Shown here: positions 53,324-62,640 of the stretch, piece by piece
Layout: each line of letters starts with the position of its first letter
Position numbering within the stretch: the first letter of the stretch is position 1
Assembly (NCBI GenBank): GCA_041589175.1
Contig: JBFHWF010000001.1
Location: forward strand, 22,200-86,199
Length of the DNA: 64,000 bases
Direction of reading: 5' to 3'
Source of the DNA: SZUA-229 sp041589175
GTDB taxonomy: Bacteria; Pseudomonadota; Gammaproteobacteria; SZUA-229
Position numbers and translations under genes: made by a program
Notes under the pieces: generated by a model
The model's input: only the letters and a program-made list of their open reading frames with translations
Told to the model about the DNA's origin: nothing
The model's database searches: none

Positions 53324-54076
53324 TTAGCTCTCATCCTGGCTCTTGCCACCTCTAGATGGTGCATGCTCAAGGATACGGTCTGCCAGACGCGAGAATGGCA
53401 GGCTCTGGATCCAGACCTTTCCGGTACCTTTCAGGGTGGCCAGGAATAGTCCTTCGCCACCAAAGAACATGCTTTTCAGACCTTTTGTCATTTCGATGTC
53501 GTATTCAATGCCCGCACTAAAGGCAACCAGGCAACCGGTGTCGAGCCTCAGGGTTTCATTATTTAACTGTTTTTCAATGACCGTGCCACCAGCATGAATA
53601 AAAGTCATGCCATCACCTTTAAGTCGTTCAAGAATAAAGCCTTCACCACCGAAAAATCCGGCGCCAAGTTTTCGGTTAAATGCGATATCAATCTGTGTTC
53701 CCAGGGCTGCGGCAAGGAAGGCGTCTTTCTGGCAGAGAATTTCTCCACCGACTGTACTCATATCCAGCGCGATAATGCTACCCGGGTAAGGGGATGAAAA
53801 ACCGACATGCTGTTTAGCCGACCCTTCGTTAGTGAAGTGTGTCATAAACAGCGATTCACCGGTGACCATACGCTTGCCCGCATCGAACAGTTTGCTAAAA
53901 AAGCCCTGTTCGGGGTTGGATCCGTCTCCCATGCGGGTATCGAAGCGAATACCGTCCTGCATATAGGTCATGGCACCGGCCTCGGCGATCACGGTTTCGC
54001 CCGGGTCCAGTTCAATTTCAACCATCTGCATATCGTGGCCAATAATACGGTAATCGACTTCGTGACAGTTTTTCAT
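53324..54076 (-). CDS. AIM24/TIGR00266 family protein
   Basis: A 250-residue protein of the AIM24 (tryptophan RNA-binding attenuator-like) family. It contains MVEIELDPGETVIAEAGAMTYM, FGGEGLFLATLKGTGKVWIQSLPF and FFGGEGFILERLKGDG. The fold is a beta-prism of two related halves. Function is unknown in bacteria. The thioredoxin-HEAT gene ends 48 bp upstream, so both are probably in one transcript. Confidence 0.9.
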   Translation of the reverse strand: MKNCHEVDYRIIGHDMQMVEIELDPGETVIAEAGAMTYMQDGIRFDTRMGDGSNPEQGFFSKLFDAGKRMVTGESLFMTHFTNEGSAKQHVGFSSPYPGSIIALDMSTVGGEILCQKDAFLAAALGTQIDIAFNRKLGAGFFGGEGFILERLKGDGMTFIHAGGTVIEKQLNNETLRLDTGCLVAFSAGIEYDIEMTKGLKSMFFGGEGLFLATLKGTGKVWIQSLPFSRLADRILEHAPSRGGKSQDES

Positions 54077-54124
54077 CTGGCTTCCTTCATGTTTGAGGTT
54101 TCAGGTCTTGGGTTATGGCTATTT

Positions 54125-54760
54125 TCAGCTGTTAATGTCCTGCAGGGCATCATCGGCCGATTCTCGAACATCAGAGTTCTCATCTTCGAGTCGTGCCTGC
54201 AGGAAGGGTTCAGCTGACATATGATGGCTTAAACCCAGATAGTAACAGGCATCATTTCGTACCTGTGGATTTTTATGCTGGCTTAGCTCGCCCAGGGCAG
54301 GGATCTGTTTGATCAGGATATCGCTCCCGGCCAGAGATTCCATAATGGCACCAACCCCGATACGTGCTGACAGGCTGGCATCTTTACGGGTCATAATATC
54401 AAGCAGACCTTCGAAGCTCTCAGGTTCCGCCTGAATACGGGCTTCTACCTTGTCGAGATTGCCCGATGTCATCATTTCTTCGAAAACGATACCCATATTG
54501 GTATCCTGGGCGCTTTTGTCGATCCACTGCTTTAGCTCGCCTTTGGTCTTCATGCCAACCAGCTCATATTCACCCAGTTTGACCCAGGGAACCGAACGCA
54601 CGTTGAGCTCACGGGCGCGTTCCGGGGCGGTGCTAATGTTCACGACTTCCAGGCTTGAGAGCTCGCCCTCCTTGATCAGCTCCGACAGGCTCTGTAATAC
54701 GCTGGGGCAATGTTGGCAGCCAGAGGCAATAAGTAGCAGGGCGCTGGGTTTTGTATGCAT
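54125..54760 (-). CDS. Thioredoxin-like/HEAT-repeat fusion protein
   Basis: A 211-residue protein. The N-terminal ~80 residues are a thioredoxin/glutaredoxin-like domain with CQHC in IASGCQHCPSVLQSL and cis-proline SVPWVKLGEYELVG. From about 125 to the end lies a short HEAT/PBS-like helical solenoid (NPQVRNDACYYLGLS, NSDVRESADDALQDI). The combination suggests a redox module bound to a protein scaffold. It is divergent from the hypothetical gene at 54879 and lies upstream of the AIM24 gene. Confidence 0.82.
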   Translation of the reverse strand: MHTKPSALLLIASGCQHCPSVLQSLSELIKEGELSSLEVVNISTAPERARELNVRSVPWVKLGEYELVGMKTKGELKQWIDKSAQDTNMGIVFEEMMTSGNLDKVEARIQAEPESFEGLLDIMTRKDASLSARIGVGAIMESLAGSDILIKQIPALGELSQHKNPQVRNDACYYLGLSHHMSAEPFLQARLEDENSDVRESADDALQDINS

Positions 54761-54878
54761 GATAAATCCATGATTTAATTCAGGTTAATGGGTGCTGTCT
54801 GTGTCTGAATTGTAGCAGGCCTCGGATATTAAAATATGTTAATATTTGCAGCTATTTTTAACTATGCTGGAAACAACC

Positions 54879-55265
54879 ATGAGTAAGCTGGTAGCCGTCG
54901 TAAATGGTGAATCAAAGATTGAGTATGATCGCAGCATGCCGCTGCCAGAGCATCAGCTCGCCTATCTCGATAAGATGGATGAAAAGATGGAGCTGGGTAT
55001 TCCCAGTGGGCAGGGTAATATCTTTGCGCCGGATCCAGAACAGAAGGCCCAGTTTGTAGCTAGCCAGCTGATGATGGCTATTAGTAGCGATAATGAACAG
55101 CTGATGGCGGCCAGTATGGCTTACCTGGCAAACCGCCTGCCAGAATTAAAGCAGGTTAGCGGCCAGGAGAAAAATGGCGAAATGGAAATCTCACTGATCT
55201 ATGATAAGGAGTATGCGGAGCCTCAGGCGATTAACTTCGTAAAACCGGATCAACTCAATAGCTAG
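54879..55265 (+). CDS. Conserved hypothetical protein
   Basis: A 128-residue soluble protein, MSKLVAVVNGESKIEYDRSMPLPEHQ. Central and later parts are mostly helical with a predicted amphipathic segment (QFVASQLMMAISSDNEQLMAASMAYLANRLPELKQV). ATG at 54879 is favoured by a nearby GGA; ATG at 54864 and TTG at 54846 are possible. I do not recognise a function. The CoA-binding gene follows after 9 bp. Confidence 0.65.
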   Translation: MSKLVAVVNGESKIEYDRSMPLPEHQLAYLDKMDEKMELGIPSGQGNIFAPDPEQKAQFVASQLMMAISSDNEQLMAASMAYLANRLPELKQVSGQEKNGEMEISLIYDKEYAEPQAINFVKPDQLNS

Positions 55266-55274
55266 GAAGTGTAG

Positions 55275-55643
55275 ATGCAAAATTCACGGGTCGTGGTTCT
55301 CGGTGCCAGTAACAAGCCCCATCGCTATGCCTACAAGGCGATCAAGCTGTTGCAGGAATATGGCCACCATGTGATACCCGTGCACCCCAGGCTCGAAACG
55401 ATCGATGGTCTGGTCGTAAAACACGAACTTGCGCAGATTGACCAGTCGGTTGACTCTCTGAGCCTGTATATTGGCCCGCAGCGCATCCTGCCCCTGATCG
55501 ATGATATTATTGCCCTCGAACCCGGTCGTGTCATTCTTAACCCGGGTACCGAATCAGATGCACTTGAACTGGCCCTGCTGCATAATGATATTTCTTTTGT
55601 AAAAGACTGTACGCTGTTAATGCTGGAGCATGGGCGTTTTTAA
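55275..55643 (+). CDS. CoA-binding domain protein (YccU-like)
   Basis: A 122-residue Rossmann-fold protein of the CoA-binding family: VVVLGASNKPHRYAYKAIKLLQEYGHHVIPVHPR, then ILNPGTESDALELALL and DCTLLML. These are single-domain relatives of succinyl-CoA ligase alpha N-terminal domains. The role is unclear. It follows the preceding hypothetical gene by 9 bp, so they are co-transcribed. Confidence 0.88.
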   Translation: MQNSRVVVLGASNKPHRYAYKAIKLLQEYGHHVIPVHPRLETIDGLVVKHELAQIDQSVDSLSLYIGPQRILPLIDDIIALEPGRVILNPGTESDALELALLHNDISFVKDCTLLMLEHGRF

Positions 55644-55786
55644 AGGCTGGTCGTCTTTACAGGTGTCGAGAGTGAAATATCAGGGCGAGAGTTGATTTAT
55701 ATTAATCATGCCCACAGAATCAAGTGTAGCTGTACTCTGAGCAGGCTAGATAAAACTAACAATAATATTTTTCTGCAGGACTCGTT

Positions 55787-56227
55787 ATGTTGTCAGACAA
55801 ACTGAAAATTTATTTCGACAAAGCTGTAGATGCAGTATTCGCCATTATTCTTGTTTTTATTATGGTTGGAATAGCCATTGGTACCCTGCAGCTGTTTGTT
55901 ACCACATGGAAACTACTCGCATTTGAAGGTATAACCAATCATTATATTGATATCATCACCGATGTTCTGACACTCTACGTGCTTATTGAGCTTTCACGTT
56001 CCCTGGTTGAATATTTCAAAACCCATCGCTTAAGACTAACATTTATTGTTGATGCTGCAATCGTCTTCGTATTGCGTGAAATACTTATTGAATTATTCAA
56101 ACACGAACTCAAGCCAGATATGCTCTATGCCTATTCGGTGTTCCTGCTTGTCCTGGGTCTGATTCGTATCGGTTCAGTACTCGTGTATCAGCGTGAAAAG
56201 ATGATTGCAGAAAAAATCACTGATTGA
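55787..56227 (+). CDS. PsiE family membrane protein
   Basis: A 146-residue protein with four membrane helices: about 15-37, 55-72, 83-100 and 113-130. The sequence AVDAVFAIILVFIMVGIAIGTLQLF and the ITDVLTLYVLIELSRSLVEYFKTHRLRLTFIVDAAIVFVLREILIELF blocks match PsiE (phosphate-starvation-inducible E). PsiE in E. coli is induced by phosphate starvation and cAMP-CRP; this gene shows no Pho box I could recognise. Confidence 0.85.
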   Translation: MLSDKLKIYFDKAVDAVFAIILVFIMVGIAIGTLQLFVTTWKLLAFEGITNHYIDIITDVLTLYVLIELSRSLVEYFKTHRLRLTFIVDAAIVFVLREILIELFKHELKPDMLYAYSVFLLVLGLIRIGSVLVYQREKMIAEKITD

Positions 56228-56515
56228 TACCTGTAAGCGCTGAACAGCCACCGGAGGTATGCTGTATCTGATATATCAGGGTGGGTCATAGTGGTGTTCC
56301 TGGCGAATCGTTGCCATGGGAGAAAAGTTTAGTGGGGTTGTTTGTCAGGTAGTGGCAGTTAGGCAACAGAGTTGTATCGTATTATTTTATAATTCCATGT
56401 GCTTGTAAAATACAATATAGGCTATATTATATTGAGTGCTGTTGAATGATATCTTGTTGTGCGAGATATTTTTGTTAACAGTTATAACACTGTCGATTTA
56501 AGGGTTCTGAACCTG

Positions 56516-56824
56516 ATGCCGAATTTATCCTGGATCCGCTTCTTTATAGCAGGCCTCGTCTTTCTGGGCGATGTGGCGCTTGCTGCGGATATTAAATCTG
56601 CTCAGTCAGACACCTCAATAACGATTAGTGAACCACTATCGTCACCGTTTTCATCTTCCGGTGGAGACTTCGATCCACAACAGTTTCTGAATGTATTCCG
56701 TAGTAAACTGCCTGGCATAAACCGTCAGTGCATGGCATGTTTTCAGTCTGATGCTGTTCAGCTCAAATCATCCAGATTTTCAATATCTCATCCTCGTGCG
56801 CCGCCACGCTCATATTCTGCTTAA
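56516..56824 (+). CDS. Small secreted protein, unknown
   Basis: A 102-residue protein. Start at 56516 gives MPNLSWIRFFIAGLVFLGDVALAADIKS, a standard signal peptide with cleavage after ALA. The mature part is Ser/Pro-rich with one CMAC pair (CMACFQS) and a basic, proline-rich end (HPRAPPRSYSA). No family recognised. About 90 bp upstream of an HPF-like gene. Confidence 0.55.
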   Translation: MPNLSWIRFFIAGLVFLGDVALAADIKSAQSDTSITISEPLSSPFSSSGGDFDPQQFLNVFRSKLPGINRQCMACFQSDAVQLKSSRFSISHPRAPPRSYSA

Positions 56825-56914
56825 GTTTTAGATAAACCATTTATAAATTTGCTTTCTGCCGATTTAGCTAGTTTTTCGGCAGGAGTACGCTATTGCTCAA
56901 AGAAAGGTTTGATT

Positions 56915-57286
56915 ATGAGTATACGAATTTCGGTGCGTCGTATGTCGATATCGCTCGACATGAAAAAAATGATTCGTGAGACCTGTGAAAAATTATCTGG
57001 AACCTATGATGATATCCAGGATATTGAGATTTTTATTGATGATGTTAATGGCCCTGATAAGGGTGGCGTCGATAAACGATGTCATGTAAAGGTAAGGGGG
57101 GTAAATCATCTTTCACTGGATATTGTGAAAGTGAGTCGGGATATTTATACCGCTATTGATCTAGCATTTAGTCGTCTTGTTCAGCTGCTAAAACAGGAAT
57201 TTAAATCGCACAAATTCTATATTTCCGTGCCATCGCTGACACATATCGATAAGCGTTTTTTACGGGAGTCTGCCAATGACCAGTGA
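56915..57286 (+). CDS. HPF/RaiA-family ribosome-associated protein
   Basis: A 123-residue S30EA/sigma-54 modulation family protein. The ATG at 56915 follows an AAAGG ribosome site. Core features are present: ISVRRMSISLDMKKMIRETCEKLSG, the DVNGPDKGGVDKRCHVKV loop and DIYTAIDLAFSRLVQLLKQEF. Members inactivate or dimerise ribosomes in starvation. The DVNGPDKGGVDK variant is typical of stand-alone members distinct from the HPF by the rpoN locus. Overlaps the next gene by 11 bp. Confidence 0.85.
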   Translation: MSIRISVRRMSISLDMKKMIRETCEKLSGTYDDIQDIEIFIDDVNGPDKGGVDKRCHVKVRGVNHLSLDIVKVSRDIYTAIDLAFSRLVQLLKQEFKSHKFYISVPSLTHIDKRFLRESANDQ

Positions 57287-57566
57287 ACAGCCTGATGTCG
57301 AGTCTTCGGCGACGGATATGATGGGTGATGCGAGTCTAGTTAGTTCCCGTAGAACCCAGTATGAATATAAGCCCCATACTCCATGGTCGAATGTTTTCTA
57401 TGGCGTGTTAATGGTGCTAATTATTGTTCTGCCCATGCTGGTTCCTGGCTCAACGCTTAATGGATTGATTCTTTTTAATATGGGGCTGGTGCTGTTTATT
57501 TATATTCTGGCACTTATATATGGATTTCGAGTTTCATCGATAAACCGCCGGGGAAAGAAGAAATAA
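57276..57566 (+). CDS. Small membrane protein, unknown
   Basis: A 96-residue protein with a polar N-terminal 35 residues and two membrane helices (about 40-60 and 65-85), ending with a basic tail RRGKKK. The start overlaps the HPF-like gene by 11 bp, so translation is coupled. Not recognised as a family. Confidence 0.65.
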   Translation: MTSEQPDVESSATDMMGDASLVSSRRTQYEYKPHTPWSNVFYGVLMVLIIVLPMLVPGSTLNGLILFNMGLVLFIYILALIYGFRVSSINRRGKKK

Positions 57567-57726
57567 GGACGGGTTTCGAGCTATTGGCAGGGATGCCGTT
57601 TTTTTTGCGATGACACAGAATACACCTCTGTTTTCGTGTGTGCCAGAAACTCATAATCGTAAACAGTCGCAGGCTATTTTGCTGTAATGTCGTATACTTA
57701 TAAGGAGCCTGTTGAGCGGAGTTCTT

Positions 57727-60105
57727 ATGCGTTACGTGCACTTTTTCAAGGACATCGGCATAGATGATATCGAGATAGTAGGTGGAAAGAATGCATCTCT
57801 GGGTGAGATGTATCGTCACCTGTCTTCTGCGGGAATACGCGTTCCCAATGGCTTTGCGACGACATCAGATGCCTATCGTCACTATATACGGCATAACCAG
57901 CTAGAACAGCGTATCGATAACATTCTGTCAGATCTGGATACTCATGACGTTCAAGCCCTGATGCAGGTGGGGCGACAGATACGAAGCTGGATACTGCATG
58001 GCGAAATGCCGGATGATCTTGCCGGTGAAATTGTCAGTGCTTATGAGAAGCTGGGCGAGGAGTATGGTGAATACCCCGATGTGGCTGTCCGTAGTTCTGC
58101 CACAGCTGAAGACCTGCCCGGTGCATCATTTGCTGGACAGCAGGAAACCTACCTGAATATTTCCGGACGCAGAAACCTGTTACTGACCTGTAAGCGAGTT
58201 TATGCTTCATTGTTTACCGACCGTGCGATTTCATACCGGGTTGATAAAGGCTTTGATCATCAGGGGGTGGCCTTATCTATCGGTGTGCAAAAAATGGTTC
58301 GTGCCGATCTTGGAGCATCTGGCGTTATGTTCAGTATTGACACTGAATCCGGATTTAAGGATGTCGTACTGATTAATGCTGCCTGGGGGCTGGGTGAAAA
58401 TGTGGTTCAGGGTGCTGTGAATCCGGATGAGTTTTACGTATTCAAAACCCATCTACAAAATCATAAACCGGTTATTCGACGACAGCTGGGTGAGAAAGCC
58501 ATCAAGATGGTATACAGCCATGATACTACTGCTGGGCTATCAACTCGTAACGTGGAAGTGTCTCTCGAAGATCGAAAAACCTTCTGTATTAATGATGACG
58601 AAGTACTGCAGCTAGCTCGTTATGCCGTTACCATTGAACAACATTATGGTCGGCCTATGGATATTGAGTGGGCCCGAGATGGCGAAACCGGTGAGTTGTT
58701 TATATTGCAGGCCAGGCCTGAAACGGTGCAGTCAGAATTGCAGGGTCAGTATCAGCTGCAATATCGCTTTACTGCCAGCGAGCGACCTGATCCACGCGTG
58801 ATAGGTAAAAGTGTTGGTAAACGAATCGCGTCAGGCCGTGCCTGTGTGATTGCCGATGCGGCTGAAATGGGGCACTTGCAGAAGGGTGATGTGCTGATAA
58901 CGGATATCACTGATCCCGACTGGGAACCTGTGATGAAGATTGCCTCTGCCATCGTCACCAATCGAGGTGGGAGAACCTGCCATGCAGCTATCATTGCCCG
59001 TGAGCTTGGCATCCCGGCAATTGTCGGCTGTGGTGATGCAACCTTGCGCGTGAAGAGTGGCGAAGATATTACCGTTTCCTGTGCCGAAGGGGATACGGGT
59101 TATGTCTACCCTGGGTTAATTCCATTCGAAGAACATCGAATTGACGTGTCCGCTCTTGCTAAACCTCGCACGCGTATTATGCTCAACCTGGCTAACCCGG
59201 AGATTGCGTTTGAAACTTCGCGGCTGCCAGTGGATGGCGTTGGTCTGGCTCGACTGGAATTTATTATTAATAACAGTATTCGTATTCACCCCAGAGCTTT
59301 GCTTGAGTACGATAGTTTGCCGAGCCGGTTACGATCATCTATTCGAGAGATTATTGCCGGTTATGGAACGCCAACGCAGTACTATGTGAACAAACTGGCG
59401 GAAGGTGTGGGTATGATTGCCGCCGCCTTTTATCCACGACAGGTGATCGTTCGATTATCCGACTTCAAATCAAATGAATATGCATCCCTGCTAGGTGGTG
59501 ACCTGTTTGAGCCGGATGAAGAAAATCCCATGATCGGGTTTCGAGGTGCGTATCGTTATCCGTCAGAAGCTTTCCGTGACTGTTTCAGACTGGAGTGTGA
59601 AGCGCTAAAACAGGTGCGTGAAGATATGGGTCTGGATAATGTTGATATTATGATTCCCTTTGTGCGAAGTGTCGAAGAGGCTGATCGTATACAGCAGCTA
59701 CTTAATCAGTTTGGATTGAAACGTGGTGATCATGGACTGAAGGTTTATCTGATGTGTGAAATCCCTGCCAATGCACTGCTGGCAGATAATTTCCTGCAGC
59801 ACTTTGATGGTTTTTCTATTGGTTCAAATGACCTCACCCAGTTAACGCTGGGTGTCGATCGTGACTCGGGTTTAATCAGTGGCTTTGATGAGCGCAATGA
59901 AGCCGTTAAAGTCATGATGCAGCTAGCAATTGATGCCTGTCATCGTGCAGAGAAATATGTCGGTATCTGTGGTCAGGCGCCTTCCGATTTTCCAGAGATT
60001 ACTCAGTGGCTGGTGGAACAGCGAATCAGCTCGATTTCACTGAACCCCGATAGTGTTATCGATATGACGAAGGTGGTGCTGGATATCGAAAAAACTCAAT
60101 CGTGA
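57727..60105 (+). CDS. ppsA: Phosphoenolpyruvate synthase
   Basis: A 792-residue enzyme, the same length as E. coli PpsA. It has the ATP-grasp domain (VGGKNASLGEM, AVRSSATAEDLPGASFAGQQETYLN), the phosphohistidine motif GGRTCHAAIIARELGIPAIVG with the catalytic histidine at about 419, and the TIM-barrel PEP-binding domain. It makes PEP from pyruvate and ATP in gluconeogenesis. A GGAG ribosome site precedes ATG 57727; TTG at 57712 with an AAGGAG only four bases upstream is a less likely start. The 3' end overlaps the convergent membrane gene by 10 bp. Confidence 0.94.
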   Translation: MRYVHFFKDIGIDDIEIVGGKNASLGEMYRHLSSAGIRVPNGFATTSDAYRHYIRHNQLEQRIDNILSDLDTHDVQALMQVGRQIRSWILHGEMPDDLAGEIVSAYEKLGEEYGEYPDVAVRSSATAEDLPGASFAGQQETYLNISGRRNLLLTCKRVYASLFTDRAISYRVDKGFDHQGVALSIGVQKMVRADLGASGVMFSIDTESGFKDVVLINAAWGLGENVVQGAVNPDEFYVFKTHLQNHKPVIRRQLGEKAIKMVYSHDTTAGLSTRNVEVSLEDRKTFCINDDEVLQLARYAVTIEQHYGRPMDIEWARDGETGELFILQARPETVQSELQGQYQLQYRFTASERPDPRVIGKSVGKRIASGRACVIADAAEMGHLQKGDVLITDITDPDWEPVMKIASAIVTNRGGRTCHAAIIARELGIPAIVGCGDATLRVKSGEDITVSCAEGDTGYVYPGLIPFEEHRIDVSALAKPRTRIMLNLANPEIAFETSRLPVDGVGLARLEFIINNSIRIHPRALLEYDSLPSRLRSSIREIIAGYGTPTQYYVNKLAEGVGMIAAAFYPRQVIVRLSDFKSNEYASLLGGDLFEPDEENPMIGFRGAYRYPSEAFRDCFRLECEALKQVREDMGLDNVDIMIPFVRSVEEADRIQQLLNQFGLKRGDHGLKVYLMCEIPANALLADNFLQHFDGFSIGSNDLTQLTLGVDRDSGLISGFDERNEAVKVMMQLAIDACHRAEKYVGICGQAPSDFPEITQWLVEQRISSISLNPDSVIDMTKVVLDIEKTQS

Positions 60106-60494
60106 GGCGTTTGCTCAAGTGGTTTATGTTTGTAGCGTTTACGTAGCTCATAGTAAACAAAGGACAGTAATAAAACCGGCAGCACAAAGCCGATAAAGAA
60201 CGAGGACAGACTCCACAGCCGATCCCAGATGTCCGTTTCGGTATTCATGCTACGGAAGATCATCCAGCCGATGGGAATGATGGTAAACAGAAGTGTCGGT
60301 AGTAGATACCAGACTGAGCCTTTACCAGAAGCCCGTGCCATGTGCCCGGAGTAGAAGGAAACAATAGCGACAGTTAGTGCGGTCACCAGGCCCCATGCCA
60401 GACCAAACATGCCGGTGATGATCAGCCCCGCCTGGTGGATAATCAACGCGGCAATCGAAATAGCGATCAGGCCACGTAAGGTTTTATCACTCAC
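60096..60494 (-). CDS. Small four-helix membrane protein, unknown
   Basis: A 132-residue protein with hydrophobic helices at about 8-28, 30-48, 60-80 and 93-113 and a basic tail. The start is GTG at 60494, supported by a strong ribosome site, AAGGGAGGA, 8 bases upstream. No named family recognised. It lies about 60 bp downstream of the antiporter gene on the same strand and may be co-transcribed with it. Confidence 0.68.
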   Translation of the reverse strand: MSDKTLRGLIAISIAALIIHQAGLIITGMFGLAWGLVTALTVAIVSFYSGHMARASGKGSVWYLLPTLLFTIIPIGWMIFRSMNTETDIWDRLWSLSSFFIGFVLPVLLLSFVYYELRKRYKHKPLEQTPHD

Positions 60495-60557
60495 TTTTAT
60501 TCCTCCCTTTCAGGAGTTATAACATGCTTTATAAAACCACGACCAGTTAATTTTCTG

Positions 60558-62534
60558 TTAGCCGTTAAGTAAAAAACCTTCGACGTGTTCGATGTCTTCC
60601 GGCGTGCCGAACAGTACCAGTACATCCCCGGATTTGAGTATGGTATCAGAGTTAGGCTTTACGACCTTGGTGTCGTCGCTACGGTTACGGTGCAGGGTAA
60701 CGCCCATGGATTCCAGTTTCAGGTCCTGCAGGTTTTTACCAACGGCGAAAGCTTTGTCCTGTATGGTGATGCTAACCAGTCGCTTGCGTACCTCGTCGGG
60801 CATCTCGATTCCATCCTGTTCTTCGCTATGAAAAAACTCACGCATGTTCATGTGCTTTTCATTACGCATCTGTTGCATGCGACGCACGATTTTACCCATG
60901 GGGATGCCCAGAATTGACAGTACATGGGATGCCATCATCAGTGATGATTCAAGCGTTTCGGGAATGACCTCGGTAGCCCCGAGGCTGGTCAGTTCTTCGT
61001 AGTAGGTATCATCCTGGGTTCGCACCAGTACAGGGATATTGGGATTGAGGCTTTTGGCCTGTGCCAGGGTTTTTTCTACCGAGCCGATATTGTCATGGCA
61101 GATTACGATAATTGAGGCACGTTCGATACCTGCAGCACAGAGAATTTCCCGGTGAGTCGAATCACCAAAAGCAACTTTGTACCCCGCCTTGGACGCATTC
61201 TGGATGAGTTCTACACTGTAGTCCAGGGCGTAATACTTGAAGCCTTCTGACTCGATAATCTGCGCAATATTCTGACCGATTCGCCCAAAGCCACAGATAA
61301 TCACGTGGCCATTCATTTTGTCGGTGTTGCGGGCAATATTATTCTCGATCTCTTCCCGATTCTCGATATAGCTACCGGTGAGTTTTTTTGCCAGCAGGCC
61401 GTTGTACTTGACCAGGAACGGGGTGGCGATCATGGTGAGGATAATGGTCGCTAGTAACAACTGTGATTCATAGGGTGGCAGGATATTAAAACTCACGGCA
61501 AGCGCCATAATCGCGAAACCGAATTCGCCGCACTGGCTCAGCACTAGACCCGTACGCATGGCAACCCCGGTGGGGAGCTGTGTTATGTGTTTTCCCAGAA
61601 CCATGATAATTGCGGTTTTACCAACGATAATCATCGCGGCCAGCAGGATAGCCCAGTGCAGAATTTCCATCAGGCTCCCCAGGTTGAGTAGCATACCGAC
61701 AGTAATAAAAAACAGGCCAAGCAGGATATCCCGGAAGGGCCGGATATCGTTTTCGATCTGGTGCTTGAATTCGGTCTCACTCAGCATCATGCCGGCAAGG
61801 AATGCGCCTAATGCCATCGAAAGTCCAGCGAACTCGGTTGTCCAGGCAGAGAGCAGGGCGATCAGTAATACAGCCAGCGTAAACAGTTCGGCGGAGTGAG
61901 CGGAGGCAATTTCATGAAATAGCGGGCGTAACAGCCAGCGTCCGATGGCCAGCATGATCACGGTTACGCCGATACCCATGGCAAAGCTGTAGGACAGCTC
62001 GAGCAGGAAATTGCTGTCGCTATTACTGGAAATGGCGGGGATGATCACCAGCATGGGCACTACCGCAACATCCTGAAATAGCAGAATCGAAATCGATGCG
62101 TTGCCATGACGTGAGTCGGTTTCCAGTTGTTCACCGAGCTGTTTGATTACGATGGCGGTAGAGGACAGCGCAATTACACAACCAAAAACAAAAGCGGTCT
62201 CTTTGCTGGCACCCAGTAGCCAGGTACTGATCGACGCAATGAAAATGGTTGAGGTAACCTGCGCACTACCAAGGCCAACCACCGCACGGCGATTCGAAAT
62301 CAGTTTGTTTAAGGAAAACTCCAGCCCCAGACTGAATAACAGAAAGGCGATACCGACTTCGGCGAGGAAGTGCATGGCCTCGGAGTTCTGTACCAGTCCC
62401 GCGGCATGGGGGCCAATACAGATACCCACCGCAAGGTAGGCGAGAATGGCGGGTAGCTTGATACGCCTGAACAGGGCCACGGCGACAACGGAAATGGCAA
62501 GCAGGATTATCGTATCACTGAGGGCGTCATGCAT
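60558..62534 (-). CDS. Monovalent cation:proton antiporter with TrkA domains (KefB/YbaL type)
   Basis: A 658-residue CPA2 antiporter: about 12 membrane helices (1-385), a TrkA-N nucleotide-binding domain with GFGRIGQNIAQIIESEGF at about 414-430, and a TrkA-C domain at the end (LVSITIQDKAFAVGKNLQDLKLESMGVTLHR). Ion-site features: ALSSTAIVIKQLGE and MLSETEFKHQ. It exchanges K+ or Na+ for H+ under nucleotide control; the glutathione-gating subunit gene kefF/G is not seen. Followed by the small membrane protein gene. Confidence 0.92.
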   Translation of the reverse strand: MHDALSDTIILLAISVVAVALFRRIKLPAILAYLAVGICIGPHAAGLVQNSEAMHFLAEVGIAFLLFSLGLEFSLNKLISNRRAVVGLGSAQVTSTIFIASISTWLLGASKETAFVFGCVIALSSTAIVIKQLGEQLETDSRHGNASISILLFQDVAVVPMLVIIPAISSNSDSNFLLELSYSFAMGIGVTVIMLAIGRWLLRPLFHEIASAHSAELFTLAVLLIALLSAWTTEFAGLSMALGAFLAGMMLSETEFKHQIENDIRPFRDILLGLFFITVGMLLNLGSLMEILHWAILLAAMIIVGKTAIIMVLGKHITQLPTGVAMRTGLVLSQCGEFGFAIMALAVSFNILPPYESQLLLATIILTMIATPFLVKYNGLLAKKLTGSYIENREEIENNIARNTDKMNGHVIICGFGRIGQNIAQIIESEGFKYYALDYSVELIQNASKAGYKVAFGDSTHREILCAAGIERASIIVICHDNIGSVEKTLAQAKSLNPNIPVLVRTQDDTYYEELTSLGATEVIPETLESSLMMASHVLSILGIPMGKIVRRMQQMRNEKHMNMREFFHSEEQDGIEMPDEVRKRLVSITIQDKAFAVGKNLQDLKLESMGVTLHRNRSDDTKVVKPNSDTILKSGDVLVLFGTPEDIEHVEGFLLNG

Positions 62535-62640
62535 GCGGTAGGCTGGCTCTTGATAATTTAACGTCAGCCAATAAGTCTAGCAGTAAAGCCCTGAATCTGT
62601 TGAGATTAGCCTGAATTTTCCGATTGCTTCGGGAAGCAGG

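Noticed and set aside
56516..56824. Small secreted protein as a toxin or bacteriocin
   Set aside because: No immunity or export gene is adjacent and no toxin motif was seen.
62625..62638. TGCTTC/GAAGCA hairpin beyond the folD stop
   Set aside because: No T run on the minus strand after the stem; unconvincing as a terminator.
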